Shown: positions 18,107 through 27,945 of the stretch, one piece after another
How positions within the stretch are numbered: position 1 is the stretch's first letter
Layout of the letters: every line of letters starts with the position of its first letter
Assembly (NCBI RefSeq): GCF_000203915.1
Contig: NC_008390.1
Span: forward strand, 558,001 to 622,000
From: Burkholderia ambifaria AMMD
Lineage (GTDB): Bacteria > Pseudomonadota > Gammaproteobacteria > Burkholderiales > Burkholderiaceae
DNA: 64,000 nt
Reading direction: 5' to 3'
The notes under the pieces: model-generated
Told to the model about the DNA's origin: nothing
Database searches by the model: none
The model's input: only the letters and a program-made list of their open reading frames with translations
Position numbers and translations under genes: made by a program

Positions 18107-18672
18107 TCCTGTACCTACACGGGTTCCGGTCGTCGCCGGAGTCGCAGAAGTCGCGGCTGCTCGCCGCGCGCATGGCTGAGCTCGGCCGCACGCACGAATG
18201 GCGCTGCCCGTCGCTGTCGGTGTCGCCGCTCGATGCGATCGCCGTGGCGGAAGCCGAGGTGGCCGGGGCGCGCGACGTGACGGTGATCGGCAGCTCGCTC
18301 GGCGGCTACTACGCGACCTGGCTGGCGGAAAAGCACGGCTGGAAGGCGGTGCTGCTGAATCCGGCGATCGTGCCGCAACGCGATCTCGAACAGTATCTGG
18401 GCGAACAGCCGTTGTGGCACGGCGGCGGCTCGATCGTCGTCGAACGCCGTCACCTGCAGGAGCTCGATGCGCTGCGCGTGCCGGCGATTTCGCGTCCCGA
18501 GCGCTACTATCTGTTCGCGGCGACGGGCGACGAAGTGCTGGACTACCGCGAGATGCTCGCCCACTACCCGGGCGCGAAAACGCGCGTGATCGAAGGCAGC
18601 GATCACGGAATCAGCGAATTTGCCGACTATGTCGACGACGTTCTCGCTTTTTGCGACGACACAACGTCATGA
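18103..18672 (+). CDS. YqiA/YcfP-family alpha/beta hydrolase
   Basis: A 189-residue hydrolase of the UPF0227/YqiA type. It begins ILYLHGFRSSPESQKS, has the nucleophile elbow GSSLGGYYA and a C-terminal GSDHGISEF segment with the catalytic His. E. coli YqiA has esterase activity, but the natural substrate is unknown. The GTG start overlaps the mpl stop (GTGA), so translation is probably coupled. Confidence 0.88.
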   Translation: MILYLHGFRSSPESQKSRLLAARMAELGRTHEWRCPSLSVSPLDAIAVAEAEVAGARDVTVIGSSLGGYYATWLAEKHGWKAVLLNPAIVPQRDLEQYLGEQPLWHGGGSIVVERRHLQELDALRVPAISRPERYYLFAATGDEVLDYREMLAHYPGAKTRVIEGSDHGISEFADYVDDVLAFCDDTTS

Positions 18673-18753
18673 GCCCGGCGTCATGCCGATCGAATTCCCA
18701 TCATCATGCGGCGCCGCCAATGCGGCGCCCGGCAGTCTGAACGAGAGTACTGA

Positions 18754-20844
18754 GTGAACGTTTTCTTCGAGGAATCGGGCAGTTTCAAGGCGGGCAGCGT
18801 GCTGTCGCGCCAGGGCGACGCGTTTCAGGTCGAGTTGCCCGGCGGGCGGCGGGCGAAGGTGCGCGCAAAAGACGTGCTGATCGAATTCGAGAAGCCGGCC
18901 GCGAGCGAACTGATGCAGGAAGCCGACACGGCCGCGCAGCAGATCGACCTGGATTTCCTGTGGGAATGCGCGCCGGCGGAAGAATTCACCTACACGGCGC
19001 TGGCCGCGGAATACTTCGGCGCGACCTACGGGGCGGTCGAGCGCGCGGCGCTGGTGCTGCGGCTGCACGGCTCGCCCGTCTACTTCCGCCGCAAGGGGCG
19101 CGGCCAGTACCAGCGCGCGCCGGAAGATCAGCTCAAGATGGCGCTCGCGTCGCTCGAGCGCAAGCGCCAGCAGGCGCTCGTCCAGGTCCAGTATGAAGAG
19201 GAGCTGAAGGCCGGCAAGCTGCCGGAGGCGTTCGCGGGCAAGGTGCTCGGGCTGCTGACGCGGCCGGACAAGAATTCGATCGAATACAAGGCGCTCGAGG
19301 CGGCGGCCGGCGCGCGCGGCGTGTCGCCGGCGCGGCTGATGCTCGACTGCGGCGGCGTCGCGTCGGCGCGTGCGCTGCACGAGGCGCGTTTCCTCGCAGA
19401 ATTTTTCCCGCACGGCACGGGCTTTCCGCCCGTCACGGTCGGCCCGCTGCCGGACGACCTGCCGCGCGCGGACGTCGAGGCGTTCTCGATCGACGACGTC
19501 ACGACGACCGAAATCGACGATGCGTTCTCGGTCGAGCACCTGGCCGACGGTCGCGTGCGGATCGGCGTGCACATCGCGGCGCCGGCGCTCGGCATCGTGC
19601 GCGGCGACGCGGTCGATGCGATCGCCCGTACGCGCCTGTCGACCGTCTACATGCCGGGCGACAAGATCACGATGCTGCCGGACGACGTCGTCGACGTGTT
19701 CACGCTGAAGGAGGGCGACTACCGCCCGGCGCTGTCGCTGTACATCATCGTCAACCGCGAGACGCAGGACATCGTCGCGAACGAGACGCGCGCCGAACTC
19801 GTGTACGTGAAGAGCAACCTGCGCCACAACACGCTCGACGAGCTCGTCAACGAGGAGACGCTCGCGGCCGGCACCGGCGACTACCCGCACAAGGACGACA
19901 TCGCCGTGCTGTGGCCGCTCGCGCAGGCGCTGTTCGAGAAGCGCCAGGTCGCGCGCGCGGGCTATGGCCTGAAGCGCGAGGTGCAGCGCAACACCGACTA
20001 CAACTTCTACGTCGAAGGCGAGCACGTGACGATCACGCCGCGTCGCCGCGGGTCGCCGCTCGACCTGATCGTGTCGGAGCTCGCGATCCTCGCGAACTCG
20101 ACGTGGGGTGCGTTCCTGCACGATCACACGGTGCCGGGCATCTACCGCTCGCAGCGCGGCTTCGGCGCGCCGGGCCCGAAGCGCACGCGGATGCAGACGT
20201 CGGCCGCGCCGCACGAAGGCCTCGGCGTCGCGCAGTACGCGTGGAGCACGTCGCCGCTGCGCCGCTACGTCGACCTCGTGAACCAGTGGCAGCTGCTCGC
20301 GTGCGTGCAGCACGGCGTCACCGCGAAGCTCGCCGCGCCGTTCAAGCCGAAGGACGCCGACCTGTACGCGGTCGTGCAGGGCTTCGACGACACCTATACC
20401 GCGTACGCCGACTACCAGCGCCGGATGGAATACTTCTGGTGCCTGCGCTGGCTCGCGCAGGAGCAGAAGAAGCAGGTCGTCGCGAGCGTCGTGAAGGGCG
20501 ATCTCGTGCGTCTCGAGGAAATTCCGCTGCTGCTGCACGTGCCGGGGCTCGGCGTGCATGCGCGCGGCACGCGCGTGCTGCTCGACGTGATGTCGCTCGA
20601 CGAGCTGACGATCGAGGCGTCGGTGCGACTGCTGAACGTGCTCGACGCGCCGACCGTGACGAGCGGCGAGGCGGCCGAGGACGAAGACGAAACCGAAGGC
20701 GGCGACGACACGCTGGTCGATGCGGAAGACGCGTCGGCGCAAACCGAGGCCGAAGCGCTGGCCGAATCGGACGGCGCGGCGGCCGAAGGCGGCGATGCCG
20801 CGACCGGCAACGGCCAGGCAAGCGAAGAGGGCCGCGCATCATGA
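18754..20844 (+). CDS. RNase II/RNase R family exoribonuclease (RNB domain)
   Basis: A 696-residue 3'-5' exoribonuclease. The RNB core runs from about residue 240 to 570 with the metal-binding aspartates in [15 protein letters not shown] and the late signature [14 protein letters not shown]. The first 200 residues are unlike the cold-shock domains of E. coli RNase II, placing it in the shorter proteobacterial subfamily. The last 50 residues are an acidic tail rich in Glu, Asp and Ala. The GTG start follows GAGAG; the gene overlaps aroE by four bases. Confidence 0.9.
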   Translation: MNVFFEESGSFKAGSVLSRQGDAFQVELPGGRRAKVRAKDVLIEFEKPAASELMQEADTAAQQIDLDFLWECAPAEEFTYTALAAEYFGATYGAVERAALVLRLHGSPVYFRRKGRGQYQRAPEDQLKMALASLERKRQQALVQVQYEEELKAGKLPEAFAGKVLGLLTRPDKNSIEYKALEAAAGARGVSPARLMLDCGGVASARALHEARFLAEFFPHGTGFPPVTVGPLPDDLPRADVEAFSIDDVTTTEIDDAFSVEHLADGRVRIGVHIAAPALGIVRGDAVDAIARTRLSTVYMPGDKITMLPDDVVDVFTLKEGDYRPALSLYIIVNRETQDIVANETRAELVYVKSNLRHNTLDELVNEETLAAGTGDYPHKDDIAVLWPLAQALFEKRQVARAGYGLKREVQRNTDYNFYVEGEHVTITPRRRGSPLDLIVSELAILANSTWGAFLHDHTVPGIYRSQRGFGAPGPKRTRMQTSAAPHEGLGVAQYAWSTSPLRRYVDLVNQWQLLACVQHGVTAKLAAPFKPKDADLYAVVQGFDDTYTAYADYQRRMEYFWCLRWLAQEQKKQVVASVVKGDLVRLEEIPLLLHVPGLGVHARGTRVLLDVMSLDELTIEASVRLLNVLDAPTVTSGEAAEDEDETEGGDDTLVDAEDASAQTEAEALAESDGAAAEGGDAATGNGQASEEGRAS

Positions 20845-21707
20845 CCGCGATCGCGCCGACGAGCGGCGTCGACCGCTACGTGGTGTTCGGCAATCCGGTG
20901 GCGCACAGCAAGTCGCCGTTCATCCACGCGCAGTTCGCCGCGCAGACGGGCGAGGCGATCACTTACGAGCACCGGCTCGCGCCGGTGGACGGCTTCGAGG
21001 CCGCCGTGCGCGCGTTCGTCGCCGAAGGCGGGCGCGGCGCGAACGTCACCGTGCCGTTCAAGCTCGACGCGCATGCGCTCGCCGACACGCTGTCGCCGCG
21101 CGCGGCGGCGGCCGGCGCGGTAAACACGCTGCGTTTCGACGCCGACGGCCGCATTTACGGCGACAACACCGACGGTGTCGGCCTCGTGCGCGACATCGAA
21201 TCGAATCTCGGCGTGTCGCTCGCAGGCGCGCGCATCCTGCTGCTCGGCGCGGGCGGCGCCGCCCGCGGCGTCGTGCTGCCGATGCTCGAGCGCGCACCGC
21301 TGTCGATCACGATCGTGAACCGCACCGCGAGCAAGGCCGAGACGCTCGTCGGTCAGTTCACGCAGGCCGCGCACGATGCGGGCTGCGTGCTGGCGGGCGG
21401 CGGCCCGGACACCGTACGTGCCGAACCGTACGACGTGATCGTCAACGCGACGGCCGGCAGTCTCGATGCGGCGCTGCCGGAGTGCGACGCTGCCGCGTTC
21501 GGTGCCGGCACGCTGGCCTACGACATGATGTATGGCGCGCAGCCGACCGTGTTCATGCAGCATGCGGCGTCGCTCGGCGCACGCACGGCCGACGGTCTCG
21601 GCATGCTGGTCGAGCAGGCGGCCGAATCGTTCTTCATCTGGCGCGGCGTGCGGCCGGACGGCGCACCCGTGCTGGCCGCGCTGCGCCAGGCGCTCGCGGC
21701 GGCCTGA
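20841..21707 (+). CDS. aroE: shikimate 5-dehydrogenase
   Basis: NADP-dependent reduction of 3-dehydroshikimate to shikimate. The 288-residue protein has the substrate motif [12 protein letters not shown], the catalytic Lys in NVTVPFK, Asp in GDNTDGVG and the nucleotide-binding GAGGAARGV. Its ATG overlaps the stop of the exoribonuclease gene. It continues the pathway of aroQ found at 14644. Confidence 0.97.
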   Translation: MTAIAPTSGVDRYVVFGNPVAHSKSPFIHAQFAAQTGEAITYEHRLAPVDGFEAAVRAFVAEGGRGANVTVPFKLDAHALADTLSPRAAAAGAVNTLRFDADGRIYGDNTDGVGLVRDIESNLGVSLAGARILLLGAGGAARGVVLPMLERAPLSITIVNRTASKAETLVGQFTQAAHDAGCVLAGGGPDTVRAEPYDVIVNATAGSLDAALPECDAAAFGAGTLAYDMMYGAQPTVFMQHAASLGARTADGLGMLVEQAAESFFIWRGVRPDGAPVLAALRQALAAA

Positions 21708-21721
21708 GCGGAGCGCGGCAG

Positions 21722-22459
21722 GTGGCGGCGGTAAGCGGCATGCGGCGCACGCGCACGGTCAGCCCGACCCGCTGGATCGTCTATGCGGGTTCGGTGTTCG
21801 CGGGCGCGTGGCTCGCGACGCAGCTGTTCTATCTCGTGCAGATCGCGCTGTGGTCGTTCATCAATCCCGGTTCGACCGCGTTCATGCGTACCGACGCATG
21901 GTGGCTGTCGCGCGACAAGCCGCCCGCGCAGGTCCAGCACCAGTGGGTGCCGTACGACCAGATCTCGCGCAACCTGAAGCGCGCGCTGATCGCGTCGGAG
22001 GATTCGACCTTCGCGACCAACAACGGCTACGACGTCGACGCGATCCTGCAGGCGTGGGAGAAGAACAAGGCGCGCGGCCGGATCGTCGCGGGCGGCTCGA
22101 CGATCACGCAGCAGCTCGCGCGCAACCTGTTCCTGTCGCGCGAGAAAAGCTACATCCGCAAGGGGCAGGAGCTGATCATCACGTGGATGCTCGAGACGGT
22201 GCTCGACAAGGAGCGGATCTTCGAGATCTACCTGAATTCGGTCGAATGGGGCCGCGGCGTGTACGGCGCCGAGGCCGCCGCACGCTATTACTACCGGATT
22301 CCCGCGAGCCGGCTCGGCGCGTGGCAATCGGCGCGCCTCGCGGTGATGCTGCCGAAGCCGCGCTGGTTCGACGCGCACCGCGGCTCGGCCTATCAGGCGC
22401 AGCGCGCGGCCGTCATTGCCCGCCGGATGGGCGCGGCCGAGCTTCCGCAATCGCAGTGA
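21722..22459 (+). CDS. mtgA: monofunctional biosynthetic peptidoglycan transglycosylase
   Basis: Inner-membrane glycosyltransferase (family GT51) that polymerises lipid II into glycan strands without a transpeptidase domain. The 245-residue protein has one N-terminal transmembrane helix ([19 protein letters not shown]), the catalytic glutamate in [12 protein letters not shown] and the motif [16 protein letters not shown] chose the GTG at 21722, eight bases after a GGAG box; an internal ATG at 21740 is possible. The gene follows aroE by 14 bases. Confidence 0.94.
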   Translation: MAAVSGMRRTRTVSPTRWIVYAGSVFAGAWLATQLFYLVQIALWSFINPGSTAFMRTDAWWLSRDKPPAQVQHQWVPYDQISRNLKRALIASEDSTFATNNGYDVDAILQAWEKNKARGRIVAGGSTITQQLARNLFLSREKSYIRKGQELIITWMLETVLDKERIFEIYLNSVEWGRGVYGAEAAARYYYRIPASRLGAWQSARLAVMLPKPRWFDAHRGSAYQAQRAAVIARRMGAAELPQSQ

Positions 22460-22893
22460 GGCAGTGAGCGGCGCGCTCGCGCCGTTGCATTGTCCATTCC
22501 GTCGCCGGCGCGCGATTGGTGCGCTGCAGCGCATGCGTATCGCCCGGATTTCGGGTCGCATTGTTTAGACGAAATCGTCTATTTCGCTTTACTGAGCAAT
22601 CCCCGCAGCCGCGCGGTTTTGTTTGCCGATATGGCACGAAATCCGCGCGGTTTCTCCGTTTCAACGGTCACGCGCCACACGCTGAAAGCCGGCTGAAAAA
22701 CGATGGTGTGCGAATCGAAGCATTCCTGAAAGGTGTGCGCCGCACCGACCTTCGCTCGAATATTTCCAAATTTTTCAAAGCCGACCCGCTCGCGTATATT
22801 GGCCAGCGCCTCGGCTTATCGGCCGCAATCGAGGCGGGGGGCGGCGTACCCGGCTGCTCGACACAAAAAACATTCGAGAGAAGGAAAGCAACG
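22460..22893. other. intergenic region before the S10 peptidase gene
   Basis: A 434-base gap, less G+C-rich than its surroundings. I see no gene in it. It holds a possible promoter for the next gene at 22772-22800 and a short inverted repeat CGAAAT/ATTTCG near 22570-22590. No clear terminator for mtgA is visible. Confidence 0.5.
22772..22800 (+). promoter_or_regulatory. candidate promoter of the S10 peptidase gene
   Basis: TTTTCA (22772-22777) and TATATT (22795-22800) with a 17-base spacer, 94 bases before the ATG. Judged by eye from moderate matches. Confidence 0.4.
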
Positions 22894-24504
22894 ATGCCAG
22901 CGAGCAAAGCGAAGCTGTTGTTGGGAGTTGTGTTCTCTTCGCTGATTCTGACGGCCTGCAACGACGACGTGACGTCGTCCGCCGCAACCGGTGCCGCCAA
23001 CTCAGCCGATCCCGCCGCTCAGGTGGACAGGCCGTACAACGATCCCAATAGTTATTCGTCGAGCGCGACCGCGTCGCTCGACGCGTCCGCCGCGGTCGAG
23101 AAGGCCGCCGTCACCCATCACCAGATCACGCTGAACGGCCACACGATCCGCTACACGGCCACCGCCGGCCACCTCGTCGCGCGCAATCCGCAGACGGGCG
23201 CGCCCGAAGCATCGTTCTTCTACATCGCGTACACCGCCGACAACCAGCCCGCCGCGAAGCGCCCCGTCACGTTCCTGTACAACGGCGGCCCCGGTTCCGC
23301 ATCGGTGTGGCTGCATCTCGGCTCGTTCGGTCCGAAACGGATCCAGACGGGCGACCCGAACGCGAACACGTCGACGTTCCCGTTCGTCGACAACGCGGAG
23401 AGCCTGCTCGATACGACCGACCTCGTGTTCGTCGATGCGATCGGCACCGGCTTCTCGGAAGCGATCGCGCCGAACACGAACCAGACGTTCTGGGGTGTCG
23501 ACCAGGACGGCGGCGCGTTTCGCGATTTCGTGATGCGCTACCTCGCCGTGAACCAGCGCAACGATTCGCCGAAATACCTGTTCGGCGAATCGTATGGCAC
23601 GCCGCGCACCGACGTGCTCGCGAACCTGCTCGAGACGGCCGGCGTGAAGCTCGCCGGCATCGTGCTGCAGTCGTCGATCCTGAACTACAACGCGAACTGC
23701 GACATGGCGAGCGACTACATCGGCAACTCGAACAACGGGTCGAGCCCGGTGAGCTGCGCGGGGTTCGTGCCGTCCTACGGCACCGTCGGCGCGTACTACC
23801 AGCTCGACAATCCGAATCCGTCGAGCCTGCCGCAGTATGCGGACCAGATGCGGCTGCTGACGGCCGGCAGCTACGCGCCTGCCGTGAACGCGTATCTCGC
23901 GAGCCACACGCCGCCTCCGCCGACGCTCGTCACGACGATGGTGAATTCGACCGGCGTGAAGCAGTCGCTGTGGAATGCGGACTTCAACGTGGTCCCGACG
24001 TTCTTCGACAACAGCTTCCAGGTGGCGCTGATCCCGGGCACGCTGATCGGCCGCTACGACGCACGCGTGAACGTGCCGTCGTCGAGCCCGCTCGCGGCCG
24101 ACGGCGACCCGTCGAGCACGTTCATCACGAAGCCGTTCACCGACACGATCGGCAGCTACCTGCCGAACGTGCTGAAGTACAGCGCGCAGTCCGCGTATTC
24201 GCTGAGCAGCAACGCGATCAACACGTGGGACTGGTCGCACGACGGCCTCGCGATGCCCGACACGATCCCCGATCTCGCCGCGGCGCTGACGCTCAATCCG
24301 TCGCTGAAGGTGCTGTCGCTGAACGGGTATCACGACATCGCGACGCCGTTCTACCAGACCGAGCTGGACCTCGCGCGGCTCGGGTCGCAACCGAACCTGA
24401 CGATCAAGGACTATCAGGGTGGACACATGGTCTATCTCGACGATACGTCGCGTCCGCAGGAGAAGGCCGACCTCGTGACCTTCTACAACGCGGCCGCGCA
24501 TTGA
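22894..24504 (+). CDS. S10-family serine carboxypeptidase-like lipoprotein
   Basis: A 536-residue exported protein. The signal peptide ends in LTAC (lipobox), so it is probably a lipoprotein. The alpha/beta-hydrolase body carries the S10 signatures: the oxyanion region NGGPGSAS (about residues 130-137), the nucleophile Ser233 in GESYG, a probable Asp481 in NGYHDIATP and His511 in GGHMVYLD. It should cleave residues from peptide C-termini at low pH, in the periplasm or at the cell surface. S10 enzymes are best known from eukaryotes; bacterial members like this are little studied. The start fits AAGGAAAG and the signal peptide; the frame is open further upstream without support. Confidence 0.88.
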   Translation: MPASKAKLLLGVVFSSLILTACNDDVTSSAATGAANSADPAAQVDRPYNDPNSYSSSATASLDASAAVEKAAVTHHQITLNGHTIRYTATAGHLVARNPQTGAPEASFFYIAYTADNQPAAKRPVTFLYNGGPGSASVWLHLGSFGPKRIQTGDPNANTSTFPFVDNAESLLDTTDLVFVDAIGTGFSEAIAPNTNQTFWGVDQDGGAFRDFVMRYLAVNQRNDSPKYLFGESYGTPRTDVLANLLETAGVKLAGIVLQSSILNYNANCDMASDYIGNSNNGSSPVSCAGFVPSYGTVGAYYQLDNPNPSSLPQYADQMRLLTAGSYAPAVNAYLASHTPPPPTLVTTMVNSTGVKQSLWNADFNVVPTFFDNSFQVALIPGTLIGRYDARVNVPSSSPLAADGDPSSTFITKPFTDTIGSYLPNVLKYSAQSAYSLSSNAINTWDWSHDGLAMPDTIPDLAAALTLNPSLKVLSLNGYHDIATPFYQTELDLARLGSQPNLTIKDYQGGHMVYLDDTSRPQEKADLVTFYNAAAH

Positions 24505-24588
24505 TGCGATGGGCGGGCCCGGCGACGCGCGCCCGTGGTGGCGCCGTTGGCCGGCCGTCGACGACCTCATTCCAGACTGGAGCCTGAC

Positions 24589-24987
24589 ATGAAGAAACGT
24601 TTCATCGTCGTTGCCGCGGCGCTTGCATGCGCCGGCGCTGCAACATTCGCATCCGCGTTCGCGCAGGCGAGCGACGCCGCCACTCCGGCGCGCGCGCGCC
24701 AAGCGCAGCTCGGCGATCCGTACGTGCCGCCGGCCGCGCGCAAGCCGACCGCCGGCACGCAGACGACGGGCGCCGCGCTGCACGCGCAGGTGGTGCGCAA
24801 GCTCGCGCGGCAGTTCGGCACGGCCGATACGGAGAACACCGGTTCGATCACCGAAGCGCAGGCGCGCGCGGCGGGCCTCGGCTATGTGGCAAACCACTTC
24901 CGGCAGATCGACGCGAGCGGCAGCGGCCGCGTGTCGTTCTCCGACGTGCAGCGCTACATGCAGGCGCGCAGCACGAACCAGCAATAA
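24589..24987 (+). CDS. secreted EF-hand calcium-binding protein
   Basis: A 132-residue protein with a cleavable signal peptide (to about residue 26, ASAFAQA) and two EF-hand-like loops. These are DTENTGSITEAQ (about residues 80-91) and DASGSGRVSFSD (about residues 108-119), both with acidic residues at the usual ligand positions. It should bind calcium in the periplasm or outside the cell. It lies 84 bases after the S10 peptidase gene on the same strand; a shared transcript is plausible, a shared role is not shown. Confidence 0.82.
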   Translation: MKKRFIVVAAALACAGAATFASAFAQASDAATPARARQAQLGDPYVPPAARKPTAGTQTTGAALHAQVVRKLARQFGTADTENTGSITEAQARAAGLGYVANHFRQIDASGSGRVSFSDVQRYMQARSTNQQ

Positions 24988-25322
24988 GCAAGGCGCGCAT
25001 GGATAACGGGGGCGGAACCCGCGACGCGTCGGGTTCCGCCCCCGTGCACGTGGCGCGGCCATTTCGGCGCCATCGCCGGCTTTTCTCATTATCTGGACAA
25101 CGCATTCAAATATTGGAGACGAGTGCGTGCGCTCCTACAATCCGAAGCACATCGACAGCTTCGGACCCACGCATCGCGCGGCGCCCGAGCACACGGAGAC
25201 ACCTTCCATGAAGTTCGCCGGGCGCTTTCCTCGGTGCATCGACCGCCGCGTTGCCGCGACGCCCGACCTCGTTCCGGCTTCGCGACCGCCGCTTCACCGA
25301 TTCCGCTGAAGAAGCCCGTTCC
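24988..25322. other. intergenic region before the sugar operon
   Basis: A 335-base gap. It begins with a very strong hairpin (25008-25043) and then holds the presumed promoter of the IclR gene, for which I cannot name a -35/-10 pair with confidence. The IclR frame stays open into this gap, but without a ribosome binding site. Confidence 0.5.
25008..25043 (+). terminator. strong hairpin after the EF-hand gene
   Basis: A perfect 14-bp stem, GGGGGCGGAACCCG with CGGGTTCCGCCCCC, around an 8-base loop. No T-run follows, so it may stop transcription weakly or protect the 3' end of the mRNA. Confidence 0.5.
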
Positions 25323-26222
25323 ATGACCAAGATGCCCGAATCCCTTGCCCTCGACGCCCGGCGTGCGACGCCGGACGATGCGCCGCTGACCGACAGCATC
25401 GGCGCGACCAGCACGCCGCTCGACCTCGCCGCGCAGCAGGCCGGCACGCAGACGCTGTTGCGCGGCCTCGCGATCCTCGAAGCGATCGCGAACGGCGCGC
25501 GCGACATGCGTGCGATCGGCGCCGCGCTCGGCACGACGCGCAGCACGACGCACCGTCTCGTCAGCAGCCTCGTGCAGGCGCGCTACCTGCGACAGGTGCA
25601 GGGCGGTTACCTGCTCGGCCCGAAGCTGATCGAGCTCGGCACGATCGCGCTCGAGCAGATGCCGCTCACGGCGGTCGCGCGGCCCCACCTCGAAGCGCTC
25701 GCGGAAGCGACGCTCGACACGATTCACCTCGGCGTGCGCGACGGCGACGACGTGCTGTACATCGACAAGATTCCCGGCACGCGTGGCCTCGAGATGCGTT
25801 CGCGCGTCGGCCACCGGATGCCGCTCGCCTCCACCGGCATCGGCAAGGCGATGATGCTCGACCTCGATCCGGACGTGTGGCGCTCGCTGTTCGAAGCCGC
25901 GCGCCGCGCACTGGCCGGCGTCAATTTCAAGCCGGACAACCGCCCCGAGACGAGCGCGTTCCTGCAGCGCATGGCGCACTACGCGGCCGGCGGCTACACG
26001 TTCGACCTCGAGGAAAACGAGGCGTCGATCCGCTGCGTGGCCGCGCCGATTCGCGACGCATCGGGCGCGGTCGTCGCGGCCGTGTCGGTCGCGAGCACGA
26101 TTCCGTACATGCCGCACGACCGGATGGATGAACTGATTCCGCTCGTGCAGCGTGAAGCGCGAGCCATTTCCGCTGAACTGGGCTGGAGCCCGCCGCAAGG
26201 TACCCGCAGGATCAAACGATGA
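25323..26222 (+). CDS. IclR-family regulator of the galactose/arabinose operon
   Basis: A 299-residue transcription factor with a winged helix-turn-helix (about residues 45-105; TLLRGLAILEAI...TTRSTTHRLVSSL) and the IclR effector domain in the C-terminal half. It is the first gene of a nine-gene sugar-catabolic series and overlaps dgoK by four bases (ATGA), so it is probably a local regulator responding to a pathway sugar or sugar acid. The start is the ATG at 25323; its ribosome site is weak, and upstream starts cannot be excluded. Confidence 0.88.
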   Translation: MTKMPESLALDARRATPDDAPLTDSIGATSTPLDLAAQQAGTQTLLRGLAILEAIANGARDMRAIGAALGTTRSTTHRLVSSLVQARYLRQVQGGYLLGPKLIELGTIALEQMPLTAVARPHLEALAEATLDTIHLGVRDGDDVLYIDKIPGTRGLEMRSRVGHRMPLASTGIGKAMMLDLDPDVWRSLFEAARRALAGVNFKPDNRPETSAFLQRMAHYAAGGYTFDLEENEASIRCVAAPIRDASGAVVAAVSVASTIPYMPHDRMDELIPLVQREARAISAELGWSPPQGTRRIKR

Positions 26223-27244
26223 CCCATTCGACCCGGACCGCTCCGGACGCCAACTCCGCCGCCCCGTCGCTGATTGCGCTCGACTGGGGCACGACGTCGC
26301 TGCGCGCGTATCTGTTCGATGCGCACGGCGCGCTGCTCGACACGCGCAGCCGCGCGGCGGGCGTGATGCACGTGCCGGCCGGCGGCGCGCGTGCGTTCGA
26401 CGTCGTGTTCGAGGAAGCGTGCGGCGACTGGCTCGACCGCGCGCCCGGCGTGCCGGTGCTGGCCGCCGGGATGGTCGGCAGCGCGCAGGGCTGGCGCGAG
26501 GCGCCGTACGTCGCGGTGCCGGCCGGCGCCGATGCGCTCGTCGCGGGCCTCGTCACGGTGACGACGGCGCGCGGCACGGCGGTGTCGATCGTGCCGGGCG
26601 TGATCGCGACGGGCGAATTGCCCGACGTAATGCGCGGCGAAGAAACGCAGATATTCGGCGCACTCGCGAACGATTCTCTGCTTGATGCCGATCGTTCAGG
26701 GCTACTGATCGGCTTGCCGGGCACGCATGCGAAGTGGGCGTGGGTGAAGGACGGGCTCATCGAGCGCTTCCAGACCTTCATGACGGGCGAGCTGTTCGCG
26801 GCGCTGCGCGATCACACGATCCTCGGCCGCACGATGCGCGCGAGCCCGTCGCCCGACCGCGCGGCATTCGCGCGCGGCGTCGCGGTCGCCCGCGGCGCGC
26901 AGCGCGCGGGGCTGCTCGCGACGATCTTCAGCACGCGCACGCTCGGCCTGACCGACCGGCTCGCGCCCGATGCGCAGGGCGACTACCTGTCCGGCCTGCT
27001 GATCGGCCACGAACTCGGCGCGCTCGACGCGATGCTCGCGGAGCGCGGTGTCGCGCTCGCGAACCAGCCGCTGCTGCTGATTGGCGACGACGGATTGTGC
27101 GCGCGCTATGTCGATGCGCTGCGCGTGTTCGGCTGCCTGCATGCGCGCGTCGTCGCGCAGGCGACCGAGCGCGGCCTGTGGTGGATCGCATCGCGTGCCG
27201 GACTCGTGCGCGCGGACGGCGAGCCCGTCTGCGCCGATCAATGA
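26219..27244 (+). CDS. dgoK: 2-dehydro-3-deoxygalactonokinase
   Basis: Phosphorylates 2-keto-3-deoxygalactonate with ATP in the De Ley-Doudoroff galactose route. The 341-residue protein starts with the phosphate-binding LIALDWGTTSLRAYLFD and has GLPGTHAKWAWV and LLIGDDGLCARY further on, as in DgoK proteins. It directly precedes dgoA, whose enzyme uses its product. Confidence 0.94.
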   Translation: MTHSTRTAPDANSAAPSLIALDWGTTSLRAYLFDAHGALLDTRSRAAGVMHVPAGGARAFDVVFEEACGDWLDRAPGVPVLAAGMVGSAQGWREAPYVAVPAGADALVAGLVTVTTARGTAVSIVPGVIATGELPDVMRGEETQIFGALANDSLLDADRSGLLIGLPGTHAKWAWVKDGLIERFQTFMTGELFAALRDHTILGRTMRASPSPDRAAFARGVAVARGAQRAGLLATIFSTRTLGLTDRLAPDAQGDYLSGLLIGHELGALDAMLAERGVALANQPLLLIGDDGLCARYVDALRVFGCLHARVVAQATERGLWWIASRAGLVRADGEPVCADQ

Positions 27245-27267
27245 ACCGATTTGAAGAGGAACCATCG

Positions 27268-27945
27268 ATGTCGTCCGAACTCACGTTGCCCGCGCCGTAC
27301 ACGCCGCATCCCGCGTTGATGCGGGCGTTCGACGCGTGCCCGCTGATCGCGATCATGCGCGGCATCACGCCCACCGAAGCGGCCGACCACGGCCTTGCGC
27401 TGCACGAAGCCGGCGTGCGGATCGTCGAGGTGCCGCTCAACTCGCCCGATCCGTTCGACAGCATCGCGGCGCTGCGCCGCGCGTTGCCGGACGACATGAT
27501 CGTCGGCGCGGGCACCGTGCTGCGCGCCGAATTCGTCGACCGCGTGCAGGACGCCGGCGGCACGCTGATCGTGATGCCGCACAGCGACGCGGCCGTGATC
27601 CGCCGCGCGCGCGAGCGCGGGCTCGCGAGCGCCCCGGGCGTCGCGACGCCGACCGAGGCGTTCGCCGCGCTCGCGAACGGCGCCGACGTGCTGAAGATGT
27701 TCCCGGCCGAGCAGCTCGGCGTGCCCGTCGTGAAGGCGTGGCGCGCGGTGATCGACCGCGCGGTGCCGCTGCTTCCGGTCGGCGGGATCACGCCGGATAA
27801 CATGCAGCCGTTCCTCGCGGCCGGTGCCAACGGCTTCGGCCTCGGCTCGGCGCTGTACCGGCCCGGCCAGTCGGCGGACGCGACGCTCGCGAATGCGCGC
27901 GCGTTCCAGGCCGGCCTGCGCGCGGCGCTGGGCGGAGCCGCATGA
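27268..27945 (+). CDS. dgoA: 2-dehydro-3-deoxy-6-phosphogalactonate aldolase
   Basis: Class I aldolase cleaving KDPGal to pyruvate and glyceraldehyde 3-phosphate. The 225-residue protein has the KDPG-aldolase fold with IMRGITPTEA, the Glu in VEVPLNSPDPF and the Schiff-base Lys in DVLKMFPAEQLG. The ATG at 27268 follows AGAGGA; an ATG at 27241 would add nine residues. Its stop overlaps the start of the next gene. Confidence 0.95.
   Translation: MSSELTLPAPYTPHPALMRAFDACPLIAIMRGITPTEAADHGLALHEAGVRIVEVPLNSPDPFDSIAALRRALPDDMIVGAGTVLRAEFVDRVQDAGGTLIVMPHSDAAVIRRARERGLASAPGVATPTEAFAALANGADVLKMFPAEQLGVPVVKAWRAVIDRAVPLLPVGGITPDNMQPFLAAGANGFGLGSALYRPGQSADATLANARAFQAGLRAALGGAA

Noticed and set aside
22516..22893. 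A longer N-terminus for the S10 peptidase
   Set aside because: The extension lacks a ribosome site and would bury the lipoprotein signal peptide inside the protein.
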